Assembly: GCF_047675955.1 (NCBI RefSeq)
Contig: NW_027328125.1
Span: 496,001-560,000, forward strand
DNA from: Chlorocebus sabaeus
Lineage: Eukaryota; Chordata; Mammalia; Primates; Cercopithecidae
Length of the DNA stretch: 64,000 bases
Direction: 5' to 3'
The notes beneath the pieces are model-generated. The model was not told the DNA's origin. It saw only the letters and a list, made by a program, of their open reading frames with translations, and made no database searches. Positions 1 to 10,286 of this stretch are shown here, one piece after another. Numbering within the stretch: position 1 is the first letter of the stretch; each line of letters starts with the position of its first letter. The translations under genes were made by a program, and so were the position numbers.

Positions 1-172
1 AACACAAAGCAGTTTCTCAGAATGCTTCTTTCCAGTTTTTAACGGAAGATATTTCCTTTTTCACCATAACCCTATATGGGCTTCCAAATATCACTTTGCA
101 AATTCCACAAGAACAGTCTTAGCGAAAGGCTTCTTGAGAGGAACGCAGTAACTCTGTGAGATGAATTAAAAG
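1..172 (-). repeat. Monomer 1 of the HOR
   Basis: This 172-bp monomer is marked by CAGAATGCTTC, ATAACCCTATATGGGC and CTTGAGAGGAACGCAG. It lacks the HindIII site. The A-box position reads TTCCTTTTTCACCATAA, one mismatch at the last base. Confidence 0.85.
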
Positions 173-344
173 AACACAAAGCAATTTCTCAGAAAGGTTC
201 TTTCCAGTTTTTAACGGAAGATCTTTCCTTTTTCACCATAGCCCTCTATGGGATTCCAAATATCACTTTCAAAATTCCAGAAGAACAGTCTTAGCGAAAG
301 GCTTCTTGAGGGGAAAGCTGTAACTCTGTGAGATGAATTAACAG
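173..344 (-). repeat. Monomer 2 of the HOR
   Basis: This 172-bp monomer is marked by AAGCAATTTCTC, AAAGGTTC, GAAGATCTTTCC and TATGGGATTCC. It has an exact A-box match but no HindIII site. Confidence 0.85.
225..241. promoter_or_regulatory. A-box (pJ-alpha) motif, monomer 2
   Basis: The 17 bases match the pJ-alpha consensus TTCCTTTTYCACCRTAG exactly (Y=T, R=A). In alpha satellite this position holds either an A-box or a CENP-B box. The consensus is recalled from the literature, and protein binding here is not shown. Confidence 0.65.
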
Positions 345-515
345 AACACGAAGTAGTTTCTCAGAAAGATTCTTTCCAGTTTTTAACGGAAGATATTCCC
401 TTTTTCACCATAGCCCCCTATGGGCTTCCAATATCACTTTGAAAAATCCACAAGAAGAATCTTAGAGAATGGCTTCTTTCTGGGAAAGCAGTAACTCTGT
501 GAGATGAATTAATAG
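345..515 (-). repeat. Monomer 3 of the HOR
   Basis: This 171-bp monomer is marked by AAGTAGTTTCTC, GATATTCCCTTTTT, CTTCCAATATCAC and GGCTTCTTTCTGGG. It has one A-box mismatch and no HindIII site. Confidence 0.85.
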
Positions 516-686
516 AACACAGAGCAGTTTCTCAGAAAGCCTCTTTCAGTTTTTAACAAAAGATATTTCCTTTTTCATCATAGCCCTCTATGGGCTTCCA
601 AATATCACTTTGCAAATTCCACAAGAAGTGTCTTCGCGAAAGGCTTCTTGAGGGCAAAGCTGTAACACTGTGAGATGAATTAACAG
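516..686 (-). repeat. Monomer 4 of the HOR
   Basis: This 171-bp monomer is marked by AAAGCCTCTTTCAG, TTAACAAAAGAT and GTGTCTTCGCGAAAGG. Units differ at CATCATAG versus CACCATAG; the latter restores an exact A-box. Confidence 0.85.
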
Positions 687-858
687 AACACAGAGCAGTT
701 TCTCAGAAAGCTTCTTTTCAGTTTTTATCTTAGGATATTTCCTTTTTCACCTTAGCCCTCTATGGGCTTGAAAATATCACTATGAAATTTCCACATGAAG
801 AGTCTCAGCGAAAGGATTCTTGAGGTGAAAGCAGTGACTCTGTGAGATGAATTAACAG
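687..858 (-). repeat. Monomer 5 of the HOR
   Basis: This 172-bp monomer is marked by TTTTTATCTTAGG, CACCTTAGCCC, GGGCTTGAAAATATCAC, CACATGAAGAG and GGATTCTTGAGGTG. CACCTTAG breaks the A-box purine position. It has HindIII AAGCTT here, but many later units read GAATGCTTC. Confidence 0.85.
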
Positions 859-1030
859 AACACAAAGCAGTTTCTCAGAAAGCTTCTTTCCAGTTTTTAA
901 AGGAAGATATTTCCTTTTTCACCGTAGACCTCTACGGGCTTCCAAATAACACTTTGCCAATTCCACAAGAAGAGTCTTAGCGAAAGGCATCTTGAAGGGA
1001 AGGCTGTAACTCTGTGAGATGAATTAACAG
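859..1030 (-). repeat. Monomer 6 of the HOR
   Basis: This 172-bp monomer is marked by TTTTTAAAGGAAG, GTAGACCTCTACGGGC, CAAATAACACTTTGCC and GGCATCTTGAAGG. It has an exact A-box and a HindIII site. Confidence 0.85.
911..927. promoter_or_regulatory. A-box (pJ-alpha) motif, monomer 6
   Basis: This is an exact match to the recalled consensus with Y=T and R=G. It repeats in the monomer 6 of nearly every unit (unit 19 has R=A, still a match; units 11 and 13 read GTGG and lose it). Confidence 0.6.
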
Positions 1031-1202
1031 GACACAAAGCAGTTTCTCATAAAGCTTCCTTCCAGTTTTTATCGGAAGATATTTCCTTTTACACCGTAGC
1101 CCTGTATGGACTTCCAGATATCAATGTGCAAATTTCACAAGAACAGTCTTAGCGAAAGTCTTCTTGAGGGGAAAGCTGTAACTCTGTGAGATGAATTAAC
1201 AG
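1031..1202 (-). repeat. Monomer 7 of the HOR
   Basis: This 172-bp monomer is marked by an initial GACACAAAG, TCTCATAAAGCTTCC, TTTTATCGGAAG, CCTTTTACACCG and TGTATGGACTTCC. Units are split between GCGAAAGTC (as here) and GCGAAAGGC near its end. Confidence 0.85.
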
Positions 1203-1374
1203 AACACAGAGCAGTTTCTCAGAAAGCTTCTTTCCAGTTTTTAACGGAAGATATTTCCTTTTTCACCATAGCACTCTATGGGCTTCCAGATATCACCTTG
1301 AATATTCCACAAGAACAGACTTAGCGAAAGGCTTCCTGAAGGGAATGCTGTAACACTGTGAGATGAATTAACAG
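1203..1374 (-). repeat. Monomer 8 of the HOR
   Basis: This 172-bp monomer is marked by ATAGCACTCTATGGGC, ATCACCTTGAATATTCC, ACAGACTTAGC and CTTCCTGAAGGGAATGC. It has an exact A-box and a HindIII site. Confidence 0.85.
1255..1271. promoter_or_regulatory. A-box (pJ-alpha) motif, monomer 8
   Basis: This is an exact match with Y=T and R=A, retained in the monomer 8 copies I looked at across the window. Confidence 0.6.
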
Positions 1375-1544
1375 AACACAGAGCAGTTTCTCAGAAAGCT
1401 TCTTTACAGTTTTTAACGGTAGATATGTCCTTTTTCACCGTAACCCTCTAAGGGCTTCCAAATATCACTTTGCAAATTGCATAAGAACAGTGTTAGCGAA
1501 AGGCTTTTTGAGGAGAAAGCAGTAACTGTGAGTTGAATTAACCG
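1375..1544 (-). repeat. Monomer 9 of the HOR
   Basis: At 170 bp this is the shortest monomer. It is marked by TTTACAGTTTTTAACGG, TAACCCTCTAAGGGC, ATTGCATAAG, AGTGTTAGC, CTTTTTGAGG and GTGAGTTGAATTAACCG. It is variable between units at TATGTCC/TATTTCC and CCGTAACC/CCTTAACC. The recurring minus-strand 63-65-codon open frame spans monomers 9-10; CCTTAACC closes it. Confidence 0.85.
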
Positions 1545-1715
1545 AACACAAAGCAGTTTCTCAGGAAGCTTCTTTCCAGTTTTTAAGGGAAGATTTTCCT
1601 TTTTCACCATAACCCTCTATGGGCTTCCAAATATCACTTTTCAAATTCCACAAGAACAGTCTTAGCGAAAGGCTTCTTGAGGGGAACGCAGTAACTCTGT
1701 GAGATGAATTAAGAG
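1545..1715 (-). repeat. Monomer 10 of the HOR
   Basis: This 171-bp monomer is marked by TCTCAGGAAGC, TTTTTAAGGGAAG, GATTTTCC and CACTTTTC. Two linked versions exist: CAAATTCC, GGAACGCAG and AATTAAGAG in units with monomers 11-13, and CAAGTTCC, GGAATGCAG and AATTAACAG in 14-mers. Confidence 0.85.
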
Positions 1716-1887
1716 AATACAGAGCAGTTTCTCAGAAAGTTTCTCTTCAGTTTTTATCTTAGGATATCTCCTTTTTCACCATAGCCCTCTGTGGGCTTCG
1801 AAATATCACTTTGCAAATTCCACAAGAAGAGTCTTAGGGAAAGGCTTCATGAGGGGAAAGTTGTAAGTCTCTGAGATGAATTAACAG
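1716..1887 (-). repeat. Monomer 11 of the HOR (absent from 14-mers)
   Basis: This 172-bp monomer is marked by an initial AATACAGAG, AAAGTTTCTCTTCAG, GATATCTCC, CTCTGTGGGCTTCG, TAGGGAAAGGC and TTCATGAGG. Confidence 0.85.
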
Positions 1888-2058
1888 AACACAAAGTAGT
1901 TTCTCAGAAATCTTCTTCCAGATTTTAACGGAAGATACTTCCTTTTTCACCATAGCCCCCTATGGGCTTCCAAATATCACTTTCCAAATTCCACAAGATC
2001 AGCCTTAGCTAAAGGTTACTTGAGGAGAGATTTGTAACACTGTGAGATGAATTAACAG
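1888..2058 (-). repeat. Monomer 12 of the HOR (absent from 14-mers)
   Basis: This 171-bp monomer is marked by CAGAAATCTTCTTCCAG, TAGCCCCCTATGGG, AAGATCAGCC, TTAGCTAAAGG and GAGAGATTTG. It has an exact A-box. Confidence 0.85.
1939..1955. promoter_or_regulatory. A-box (pJ-alpha) motif, monomer 12
   Basis: This is an exact match with Y=T and R=A. It is absent from 14-mer units because the monomer is missing there. Confidence 0.6.
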
Positions 2059-2229
2059 AACACAAAGCAGATTCTCAGAAAGCTTCTTTCCACTTTTTAA
2101 CGGAAGATACTTCTTTTTTCACCATAGCCCTCTATGGGCTTCCAAATATCACTTTGCAAATTCCCCAAGAACAGTCTTAGCGAAAGACTGCTTGAGGGGA
2201 AAGCTGTAACTCTTGAGATGAATTAGCAG
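2059..2229 (-). repeat. Monomer 13 of the HOR (only its 3' part survives in 14-mers)
   Basis: This 171-bp monomer is marked by CAGATTCTCAG, TTTCCACTTTTTAACGG, GATACTTCTTTTTTC, ATTCCCCAAG, GAAAGACTGC and AACTCTTGAGATG. The latter three blocks are present in the 14-mer hybrid monomer. Confidence 0.85.
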
Positions 2230-2401
2230 AACAGAAAGCAGTTTCTCAGAAAGCTTCTTTCCTGTTTTTTAACGGAAGTTATTTCCTTTTTCACCGTAGC
2301 CCTCTATGGGCTTCCAAATATCACTTTCCAAATTCCAGAAGCACAGTCTTAGCGAAAACTTCTTGAGGAGAAAGCTGTATCTCTGTGAGATGAATTAACA
2401 G
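2230..2401 (-). repeat. Monomer 14 of the HOR
   Basis: This 172-bp monomer is marked by TTTCCTGTTTTTTAACGG, GAAGTTATTTCC, CCAGAAGCACAG, GCGAAAACTTC and GCTGTATCTCTG. It has an exact A-box. Its first bases vary (AACAGAAAG versus AACACAAAG) between units. Confidence 0.85.
2283..2299. promoter_or_regulatory. A-box (pJ-alpha) motif, monomer 14
   Basis: This is an exact match with Y=T and R=G, present in both 14-mer and 16-mer units. Confidence 0.6.
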
Positions 2402-2572
2402 AACACAAAGCAGTTTCTCAGAAAGCTTCTTTCCAGTTTTTAACGGAAGATATTTCCTTTTTCATCATATCCTTCTATGGCTTTACAAATATCACTTTGA
2501 AATTCCACAAGAACAGTCTTAGCAAAAGGCTTCTTGTGGAGAAAGCTGTAACCCTGTGAGATGAATTAACAG
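2402..2572 (-). repeat. Monomer 15 of the HOR
   Basis: This 171-bp monomer is marked by CATCATATCCTTCTATGG, CTTTACAAATATC and CTTCTTGTGGAG. The A-box position is degenerate (CATCATAT), and in units 14 and 16 it is CATCCTAT. Confidence 0.85.
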
Positions 2573-2744
2573 AACACAAGGCAGTTTCTCAGAAAGCTTC
2601 TTTTCAGTTTTTATCTTAGGATATTTCCTTTTTCACCATAGCCCACTATGGGCTTCCAAATGTCACTTTGCAAATTCCACAAGAACAGTCTTAGCGAAAG
2701 GCTTCTAGAGGGGCAAGCTGTAACTCTGTGAGATGAACTAAGAG
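2573..2744 (-). repeat. Monomer 16 of the HOR
   Basis: This 172-bp monomer is marked by AACACAAGGC, CTTTTCAGTTTTTATC, TAGCCCACTATGGGC, CCAAATGTCAC, CTTCTAGAGGGGC and GATGAACTAAGAG. It has an exact A-box. Confidence 0.85.
2635..2651. promoter_or_regulatory. A-box (pJ-alpha) motif, monomer 16
   Basis: This is an exact match with Y=T and R=A. The remaining monomer types of unit 1 deviate at one or more positions. Confidence 0.6.
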
Positions 2745-5145
2745 AACACAAAGCAGTTTCTCAGAATGCTTCTTTCCAGTTTTTAACGGAAGATATTTCC
2801 TTTTTCACCATAACCCTATATGGGCTTCCAAATATCACTTTGCAAATTCCACAAGAACAGTCTTAGCGAAAGGCTTCTTGAGAGGAACGCAGTAACTCTG
2901 TGAGATGAATTAAAAGAACACAAAGCAATTTCTCAGAAAGGTTCTTTCCAGTTTTTAACGGAAGATCTTTCCTTTTTCACCATAGCCCTCTATGGGATTC
3001 CAAATATCACTTTCAAAATTCCAGAAGAACAGTCTTAGCGAAAGGCTTCTTGAGGGGAAAGCTGTAACTCTGTGAGATGAATTAACAGAACACAAAGTAG
3101 TTTCTCAGAAAGATTCTTTCCAGTTTTTAACGGAAGATATTCCCTTTTTCACCATAGCCCTCTATGGGCTTCCAATATCACTTTGAAAAATCCACAAGAA
3201 GTATCTTAGAGAATGGCTTCTTTCTGGGAAAGCAGTAACTCTGTGAGATGAATTAATAGAACACAGAGCAGTTTCTCAGAAAGCCTCTTTCAGTTTTTAA
3301 CAAAAGATATTTCCTTTTTCACCATAGCCCTCTATGGGCTTCCAAATATCACTTTGCAAATTCCACAAGAAGTGTCTTCGCGAAAGGCTTCTTGAGGGCA
3401 AAGCTGTAACACTGTGAGATGAATTAACAGAACACAAAGTAGTTTCTCAGAATGCTTCTTTTCAGTTTTTATCTTAGGATATTTCCTTTTTCACCTTAGC
3501 CCTCTATGGGCTTGAAAATATCACTATGAAATTTCCACATGAAGAGTCTCAGCGAAAGGATTCTTGAGGTGAAAGCAGTGACTCTGTGAGATGAATTAAC
3601 AGAACACAAAGCAGTTTCTCAGAAAGCTTCTTTCCAGTTTTTAAAGGAAGATATTTCCTTTTTCACCGTAGACCTCTACGGGCTTCCAAATAACACTTTG
3701 CCAATTCCACAAGAAGAGTCTTAGCGAAAGGCATCTTGAAGGGAAGGCTGTAACTCTGTGAGATGAATTAACAGGACACAAAGCAGTTTCTCATAAAGCT
3801 TCCTTCCAGTTTTTATCGGAAGATATTTCCTTTTACACCGTAGCCCTGTATGGACTTCCAGATATCAATGTGCAAATTTCACAAGAACAGTCTTAGCGAT
3901 AGGCTTCTTGAGGGGAAAGCTGTAACTCTGTGAGATGAATTAACAGAACACAGAGCAGTTTCTCAGAAAGCTTCTTTCCAGTTTTTAACGGAAGATATTT
4001 CCTTTTTCACCATAGCACTCTATGGGCTTCCAGATATCACCTTGAATATTCCACAAGAACAGACTTAGCGAAAGGCTTCCTGAAGGGAATGCTGTAACAC
4101 TGTGAGATGAATTAACAGAACACAGAGCAGTTTCTCAGAAAGCTTCTTTACAGTTTTTAACGGTAGATATTTCCTTTTTCACCTTAACCCTCTAAGGGCT
4201 TCCAAATATCACTTTGCAAATTGCATAAGAACAGTGTTAGCGAAAGGCTTTTTGAGGAGAAAGCAGTAACTGTGAGTTGAATTAACCGAACACAAAGCAG
4301 TTTCTCAGGAAGCTTCTTTCCAGTTTTTAAGGGAAGATTTTCCTTTTTCACCATAACCCTCTATGGGCTTCCAAATATCACTTTTCAAGTTCCACAAGAA
4401 CAGTCTTAGCGAAAGGCTTCTTGAGGGGAATGCAGTAACTCTGTGAGATGAATTAACAGAACACAAAGCAATTTCTCAGAAAGATTCTTCCCAGTTTTTA
4501 TCTTAGGATATTTCCTTTTTCACCATAGCCCTCTATGGGCTTCCAAATATCACTTTGCAAATTCCCCAAGAACAGTCTTAGCGAAAGACTGCTTGAGGGG
4601 AAAGCTGTAACTCTTGAGATGAATTAGCAGAACACAAAGCAGTTTCTCAGAAAGCTTCTTTCCTGTTTTTTAACGGAAGTTATTTCCTTTTTCACCGTAG
4701 CCCTCTATGGGCTTCCAAATATCACTTTCCAAATTCCAGAAGCACAGTCTTAGCGAAAACTTCTTGAGGAGAAAGCTGTATCTCTGTGAGATGAATTAAC
4801 AGAACACAAAGCAGTTTCTCAGAAAGCTTCTTTCCAGTTTTTAACAGAAGATATTTCCTTTTTCATCATATCCTTCTATGGCTTTACAAATATCACTTTG
4901 AAATTCCACAAGAACAGTCTTAGCGAAAGGCTTCTTGTGGAGAAAGCTGTAACCCTGTGAGATGAATTAACAGAACACAAGGCAGTTTCTCAGAAAGCTT
5001 CTTTTCAGTTTTTATCTTAGGATATTTCCTTTTTCACCATAGCCCACTATGGGCTTCCAAATGTCACTTTGCAAATTCCACAAGAACAGTCTTAGCGAAA
5101 GGCTTCTAGAGGGGCAAGCTGTAACTCTGTGAGATGAACTAAGAG
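2745..5145 (-). repeat. HOR unit 2, 14-mer
   Basis: This 2,401-bp unit has monomers 1-10, one hybrid monomer at 4460-4630, then monomers 14-16. Monomer 10 is the 14-mer version (CTTTTCAAGTTCC and GGGGAATGCAG). A private change gives AGCGATAGG near 3897, where the others read AGCGAAAGG. Confidence 0.92.
4460..4630 (-). repeat. Hybrid monomer replacing 11-13 (first 14-mer)
   Basis: This 171-bp monomer sits between monomers 10 and 14. It starts AACACAAAGCAATTTCTC / GATTCTTCCCAG, continues TTTTTATCTTAGG (as in monomers 5, 11 and 16) and ends as monomer 13 (ATTCCCCAAG, GACTGC, CTCTTGAGATG, TTAGCAG). The same monomer starts at 6861, 12002, 14403, 16804, 21949, 24350, 29323, 34296, 36697, 39098 and 41499. 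Confidence 0.88.
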
Positions 5146-7542
5146 AACACAAAGCAGTTTCTCAGAATGCTTCTTTCCAGTTTTTAACGGAAGATATTTC
5201 CTTTTTCACCATAACCCTATATGGGCTTCCAAATATCACTTTGCAAATTCCACAAGAACAGTCTTAGCGAAAGGCTTCTTGAGAGGAACGCAGTAACTCT
5301 GTGAGATGAATTAAAAGAACACAAAGCAATTTCTCAGAAAGGTTCTTTCCAGTTTTTAACGGAAGATCTTTCCTTTTTCACCATAGCCCTCTATGGGATT
5401 CCAAATATCACTTTCAAAATTCCAGAAGAACAGTCTTAGCGAAAGGCTTCTTGAGGGGAAAGCTGTAACTCTGTGAGATGAATTAACAGAACACAAAGTA
5501 GTTTCTCAGAAAGATTCTTTCCAGTTTTTAACGGAAGATATTCCCTTTTTCACCATAGCCCTCTATGGGCTTCCAATATCACTTTGAAAAATCCACAAGA
5601 AGAATCTTAGAGAATGGCTTCTTTCTGGGAAAGCAGTAACTCTGTGAGATGAATTAATAGAACACAGAGCAGTTTCTCAGAAAGCCTCTTTCAGTTTTTA
5701 ACAAAAGATATTTCCTTTTTCACCATAGCCCTCTATGGGCTTCCAAATATCACTTTGCAAATTCCACAAGAAGTGTCTTCGCGAAAGGCTTCTTGAGGGC
5801 AAAGCTGTAACACTGTGAGATGAATTAACAGAACACAAAGTAGTTTCTCAGAATGCTTCTTTTCAGTTTTTATCTTAGGATATTTCCTTTTTCACCTTAG
5901 CCCTCTATGGGCTTGAAAATATCACTATGAAATTTCCACATGAAGAGTCTCAGCGAAAGGATTCTTGAGGTGAAAGCAGTGACTCTGTGAGATGAATTAA
6001 CAGAACACAAAGCAGTTTCTCAGAAAGCTTCTTTCCAGTTTTTAAAGGAAGATATTTCCTTTTTCACCGTAGACCTCTACGGGCTTCCAAATAACACTTT
6101 GCCAATTCCACAAGAAGAGTCTTAGCGAAAGGCATCTTGAAGGGAAGGCTGTAACTCTGTGAGATGAATTAACAGGACACAAAGCAGTTTCTCATAAAGC
6201 TTCCTTCCAGTTTTTATCGGAAGATATTTCCTTTTACACCGTAGCCCTGTATGGACTTCCAGATATCAATGTGCAAATTTCACAAGAACAGTCTTAGCGA
6301 AAGGCTTCTTGAGGGGAAAGCTGTAACTCTGTGAGATGAATTAACAGAACACAGAGCAGTTTCTCAGAAAGCTTCTTTCCAGTTTTTAACGGAAGATATT
6401 TCCTTTTTCACCATAGCACTCTATGGGCTTCCAGATATCACCTTGAATATTCCACAAGAACAGACTTAGCGAAAGGCTTCCTGAAGGGAATGCTGTAACA
6501 CTGTGAGATGAATTAACAGAACACAGAGCAGTTTCTCAGAAAGCTTCTTTACAGTTTTTAACGGTAGATATTTCCTTTTTCACCTTAACCCTCTAAGGGC
6601 TTCCAAATATCACTTTGCAAATTGCATAAGAACAGTGTTAGCGAAAGGCTTTTTGAGGAGAAAGCAGTAACTGTGAGTTGAATTAACCGAACACAAAGCA
6701 GTTTCTCAGGAAGCTTCTTTCCAGTTTTTAAGGGAAGATTTTCCTTTTTCACCATAACCCTCTATGGGCTTCCAAATATCACTTTTCAAGTTCCACAAGA
6801 ACAGTCTTAGCGAAAGGCTTCTTGAGGGGAATGCAGTAACTCTGTGAGATGAATTAACAGAACACAAAGCAATTTCTCAGAAAGATTCTTCCCAGTTTTT
6901 ATCTTAGGATATTTCCTTTTTCACCATAGCCCTCTATGGGCTTCCAAATATCACTTTGCAAATTCCCCAAGAACAGTCTTAGCGAAAGACTGCTTGAGGG
7001 GAAAGCTGTAACTCTTGAGATGAATTAGCAGAACACAAAGCAGTTTCTCAGAAAGCTTCTTTCCTGTTTTTTAACGGAAGTTATTTCCTTTTTCACCGTA
7101 GCCCTCTATGGGCTTCCAAATATCACTTTCCAAATTCCAGAAGCACAGTCTTAGCGAAAACTTCTTGAGGAGAAAGCTGTATCTCTGTGAGATGAATTAA
7201 CAGAACACAAAGCAGTTTCTCAGAAAGCTTCTTTCCAGTTTTTAACAGAAGATATTTCCTTTTTCATCATATCCTTCTATGGCTTTACAAATATTTGAAA
7301 TTCCACAAGAACAGTCTTAGCGAAAGGCTTCTTGTGGAGAAAGCTGTAACCCTGTGAGATGAATTAACAGAACACAAGGCAGTTTCTCAGAAAGCTTCTT
7401 TTCAGTTTTTATCTTAGGATATTTCCTTTTTCACCATAGCCCACTATGGGCTTCCAAATGTCACTTTGCAAATTCCACAAGAACAGTCTTAGCGAAAGGC
7501 TTCTAGAGGGGCAAGCTGTAACTCTGTGAGATGAACTAAGAG
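5146..7542 (-). repeat. HOR unit 3, 14-mer with 4-bp deletion
   Basis: This unit has the layout of unit 2 but is 2,397 bp long. Monomer 15 reads ACAAATATTTGAAATTCC across 7288-7305, where the other units read ACAAATATCACTTTGAAA, so CACT has been lost after 7294. It is the only intra-monomer indel I noticed that changes unit length. The hybrid monomer is at 6861-7031. Confidence 0.92.
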
Positions 7543-10286
7543 AACACAAAGCAGTTTCTCAGAATGCTTCTTTCCAGTTTTTAACGGAAGATATTTCCTT
7601 TTTCACCATAACCCTATATGGGCTTCCAAATATCACTTTGCAAATTCCACAAGAACAGTCTTAGCGAAAGGCTTCTTGAGAGGAACGCAGTAACTCTGTG
7701 AGATGAATTAAAAGAACACAAAGCAATTTCTCAGAAAGGTTCTTTCCAGTTTTTAACGGAAGATCTTTCCTTTTTCACCATAGCCCTCTATGGGATTCCA
7801 AATATCACTTTCAAAATTCCAGAAGAACAGTCTTAGCGAAAGGCTTCTTGAGGGGAAAGCTGTAACTCTGTGAGATGAATTAACAGAACACAAAGTAGTT
7901 TCTCAGAAAGATTCTTTCCAGTTTTTAACGGAAGATATTCCCTTTTTCACCATAGCCCTCTATGGGCTTCCAATATCACTTTGAAAAATCCACAAGAAGA
8001 ATCTTAGAGAATGGCTTCTTTCTGGGAAAGCAGTAACTCTGTGAGATGAATTAATAGAACACAGAGCAGTTTCTCAGAAAGCCTCTTTCAGTTTTTAACA
8101 AAAGATATTTCCTTTTTCACCATAGCCCTCTATGGGCTTCCAAATATCACTTTGCAAATTCCACAAGAAGTGTCTTCGCGAAAGGCTTCTTGAGGGCAAA
8201 GCTGTAACACTGTGAGATGAATTAACAGAACACAAAGTAGTTTCTCAGAATGCTTCTTTTCAGTTTTTATCTTAGGATATTTCCTTTTTCACCTTAGCCC
8301 TCTATGGGCTTGAAAATATCACTATGAAATTTCCACATGAAGAGTCTCAGCGAAAGGATTCTTGAGGTGAAAGCAGTGACTCTGTGAGATGAATTAACAG
8401 AACACAAAGCAGTTTCTCAGAAAGCTTCTTTCCAGTTTTTAAAGGAAGATATTTCCTTTTTCACCGTAGACCTCTACGGGCTTCCAAATAACACTTTGCC
8501 AATTCCACAAGAAGAGTCTTAGCGAAAGGCATCTTGAAGGGAAGGCTGTAACTCTGTGAGATGAATTAACAGGACACAAAGCAGTTTCTCATAAAGCTTC
8601 CTTCCAGTTTTTATCGGAAGATATTTCCTTTTACACCGTAGCCCTGTATGGACTTCCAGATATCAATGTGCAAATTTCACAAGAACAGTCTTAGCGAAAG
8701 TCTTCTTGAGGGGAAAGCTGTAACTCTGTGAGATGAATTAACAGAACACAGAGCAGTTTCTCAGAAAGCTTCTTTCCAGTTTTTAACGGAAGATATTTCC
8801 TTTTTCACCATAGCACTCTATGGGCTTCCAGATATCACCTTGAATATTCCACAAGAACAGACTTAGCGAAAGGCTTCCTGAAGGGAATGCTGTAACACTG
8901 TGAGATGAATTAACAGAACACAGAGCAGTTTCTCAGAAAGCTTCTTTACAGTTTTTAACTTTAGATATGTCCTTTTTCACCGTAACCCTCTAAGGGCTTC
9001 CAAATATCACTTTGCAAATTGCATAAGAACAGTGTTAGCGAAAGGCTTTTTGAGGAGAAAGCAGTAACTGTGAGTTGAATTAACCGAACACAAAGCAGTT
9101 TCTCAGGAAGCTTCTTTCCAGTTTTTAAGGGAAGATTTTCCTTTTTCACCATAACCCTCTATGGGCTTCCAAATATCACTTTTCAAATTCCACAAGAACA
9201 GTCTTAGCGAAAGGCTTCTTGAGGGGAACGCAGTAACTCTGTGAGATGAATTAAGAGAATACAGAGCAGTTTCTCAGAAAGTTTCTCTTCAGTTTTTATC
9301 TTAGGATATCTCCTTTTTCACCATAGCCCTCTGTGGGCTTCGAAATATCACTTTGCAAATTCCACAAGAAGAGTCTTAGGGAAAGGCTTCATGAGGGGAA
9401 AGATGTAAGTCTCTGAGATGAATTAACAGAACACAAAGTAGCTTCTCAGAAATCTTCTTCCAGATTTTAACGGAAGATACTTCCTTTTTCACCATAGCCC
9501 CCTATGGGCTTCCAAATATCACTTTCCAAATTCCACAAGATCAGCCTTAGCTAAAGGTTACTTGAGGAGAGATTTGTAACACTGTGAGATGAATTAACAG
9601 AACACAAAGCAGATTCTCAGAAAGATTCTTTCCACTTTTTAACGGAAGATACTTCTTTTTTCACAATAGCCCTCTATGGGCTTCCAAATATCACTTTGCA
9701 AATTCCCCAAGAACAGTCTTAGCGAAAGACTGCTTGAGGGGAAAGCTGTAACTCTTGAGATGAATTAGCAGAACAGAAAGCAGTTTCTCAGAAAGCTTCT
9801 TTCCTGTTTTTTAACGGAAGTTATTTCCTTTTTCACCGTAGCCCTCTATGGGCTTCCAAATATCACTTTCCAAATTCCAGAAGCACAGTCTTAGCGAAAA
9901 CTTCTTGAGGAGAAAGCTGTATCTCTGTGAGATGAATTAACAGAACACAAAGCAGTTTCTCAGAAAGCTTCTTTCCAGTTTTTAACAGAAGATATTTCCT
10001 TTTTCATCATATCCTTCTATGGCTTTACAAATATCACTTTGAAATTCCACAAGAACAGTCTTAGCGAAAGGCTTCTTGTGGAGAAAGCTGTAACCCTGTG
10101 AGATGAATTAACAGAACACAAGGCAGTTTCTCAGAAAGCTTCTTTTCAGTTTTTATCTTAGGATATTTCCTTTTTCACCATAGCCCACTATGGGCTTCCA
10201 AATGTCACTTTGCAAATTCCACAAGAACAGTCTTAGCGAAAGGCTTCTAGAGGGGCAAGCTGTAACTCTGTGAGATGAACTAAGAG
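7543..10286 (-). repeat. HOR unit 4, 16-mer
   Basis: This complete 2,744-bp unit stands among 14-mers. Private changes are an adjacent GG-to-TT pair at 8960-8961 in monomer 9, AAAGTAGCTTCTC in monomer 12 (about 9436) and TCACAATAGC in monomer 13 (about 9661). Monomer 13 also shares GAAAGATTCTTTCCAC with unit 18. Confidence 0.92.

Larger units (their letters stand above)
1..2744 (-). repeat. HOR unit 1, 16-mer (reference unit)
   Basis: This is a complete 2,744-bp unit of 16 distinguishable monomers, used here to define the phase and monomer numbering. Private differences from later 16-mers include AACGGAAG in monomer 15 (later units have AACAGAAG), AGCAAAAGG at about 2521 and GAAAGTTGTAAG in monomer 11. 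Monomers 3-5 carry the CACGAAG / CATCATAG / CACAGAG variant set, which is otherwise found in units 9, 10, 12 and 14. Confidence 0.93.

Noticed and set aside
895..935. Possible CENP-B box suggested by AACGG and ACGGGC fragments
   Set aside because: The fragments are not at the right spacing, and the essential TTCG...CGGGA core is absent on both strands.
1413..1610. Minus-strand open frame of 65 codons, recurring at 8961, 18902, 24047, 26448, 29020, 31421, 33993, 46341, 51829, 54573, 57317, 60061 and 62805
   Set aside because: It recurs once per HOR unit in the same place (monomers 9-10) and is lost in units with CCTTAACC, which creates a stop. It is a chance open frame in satellite DNA, with no recognised domain and no sign of coding constraint.
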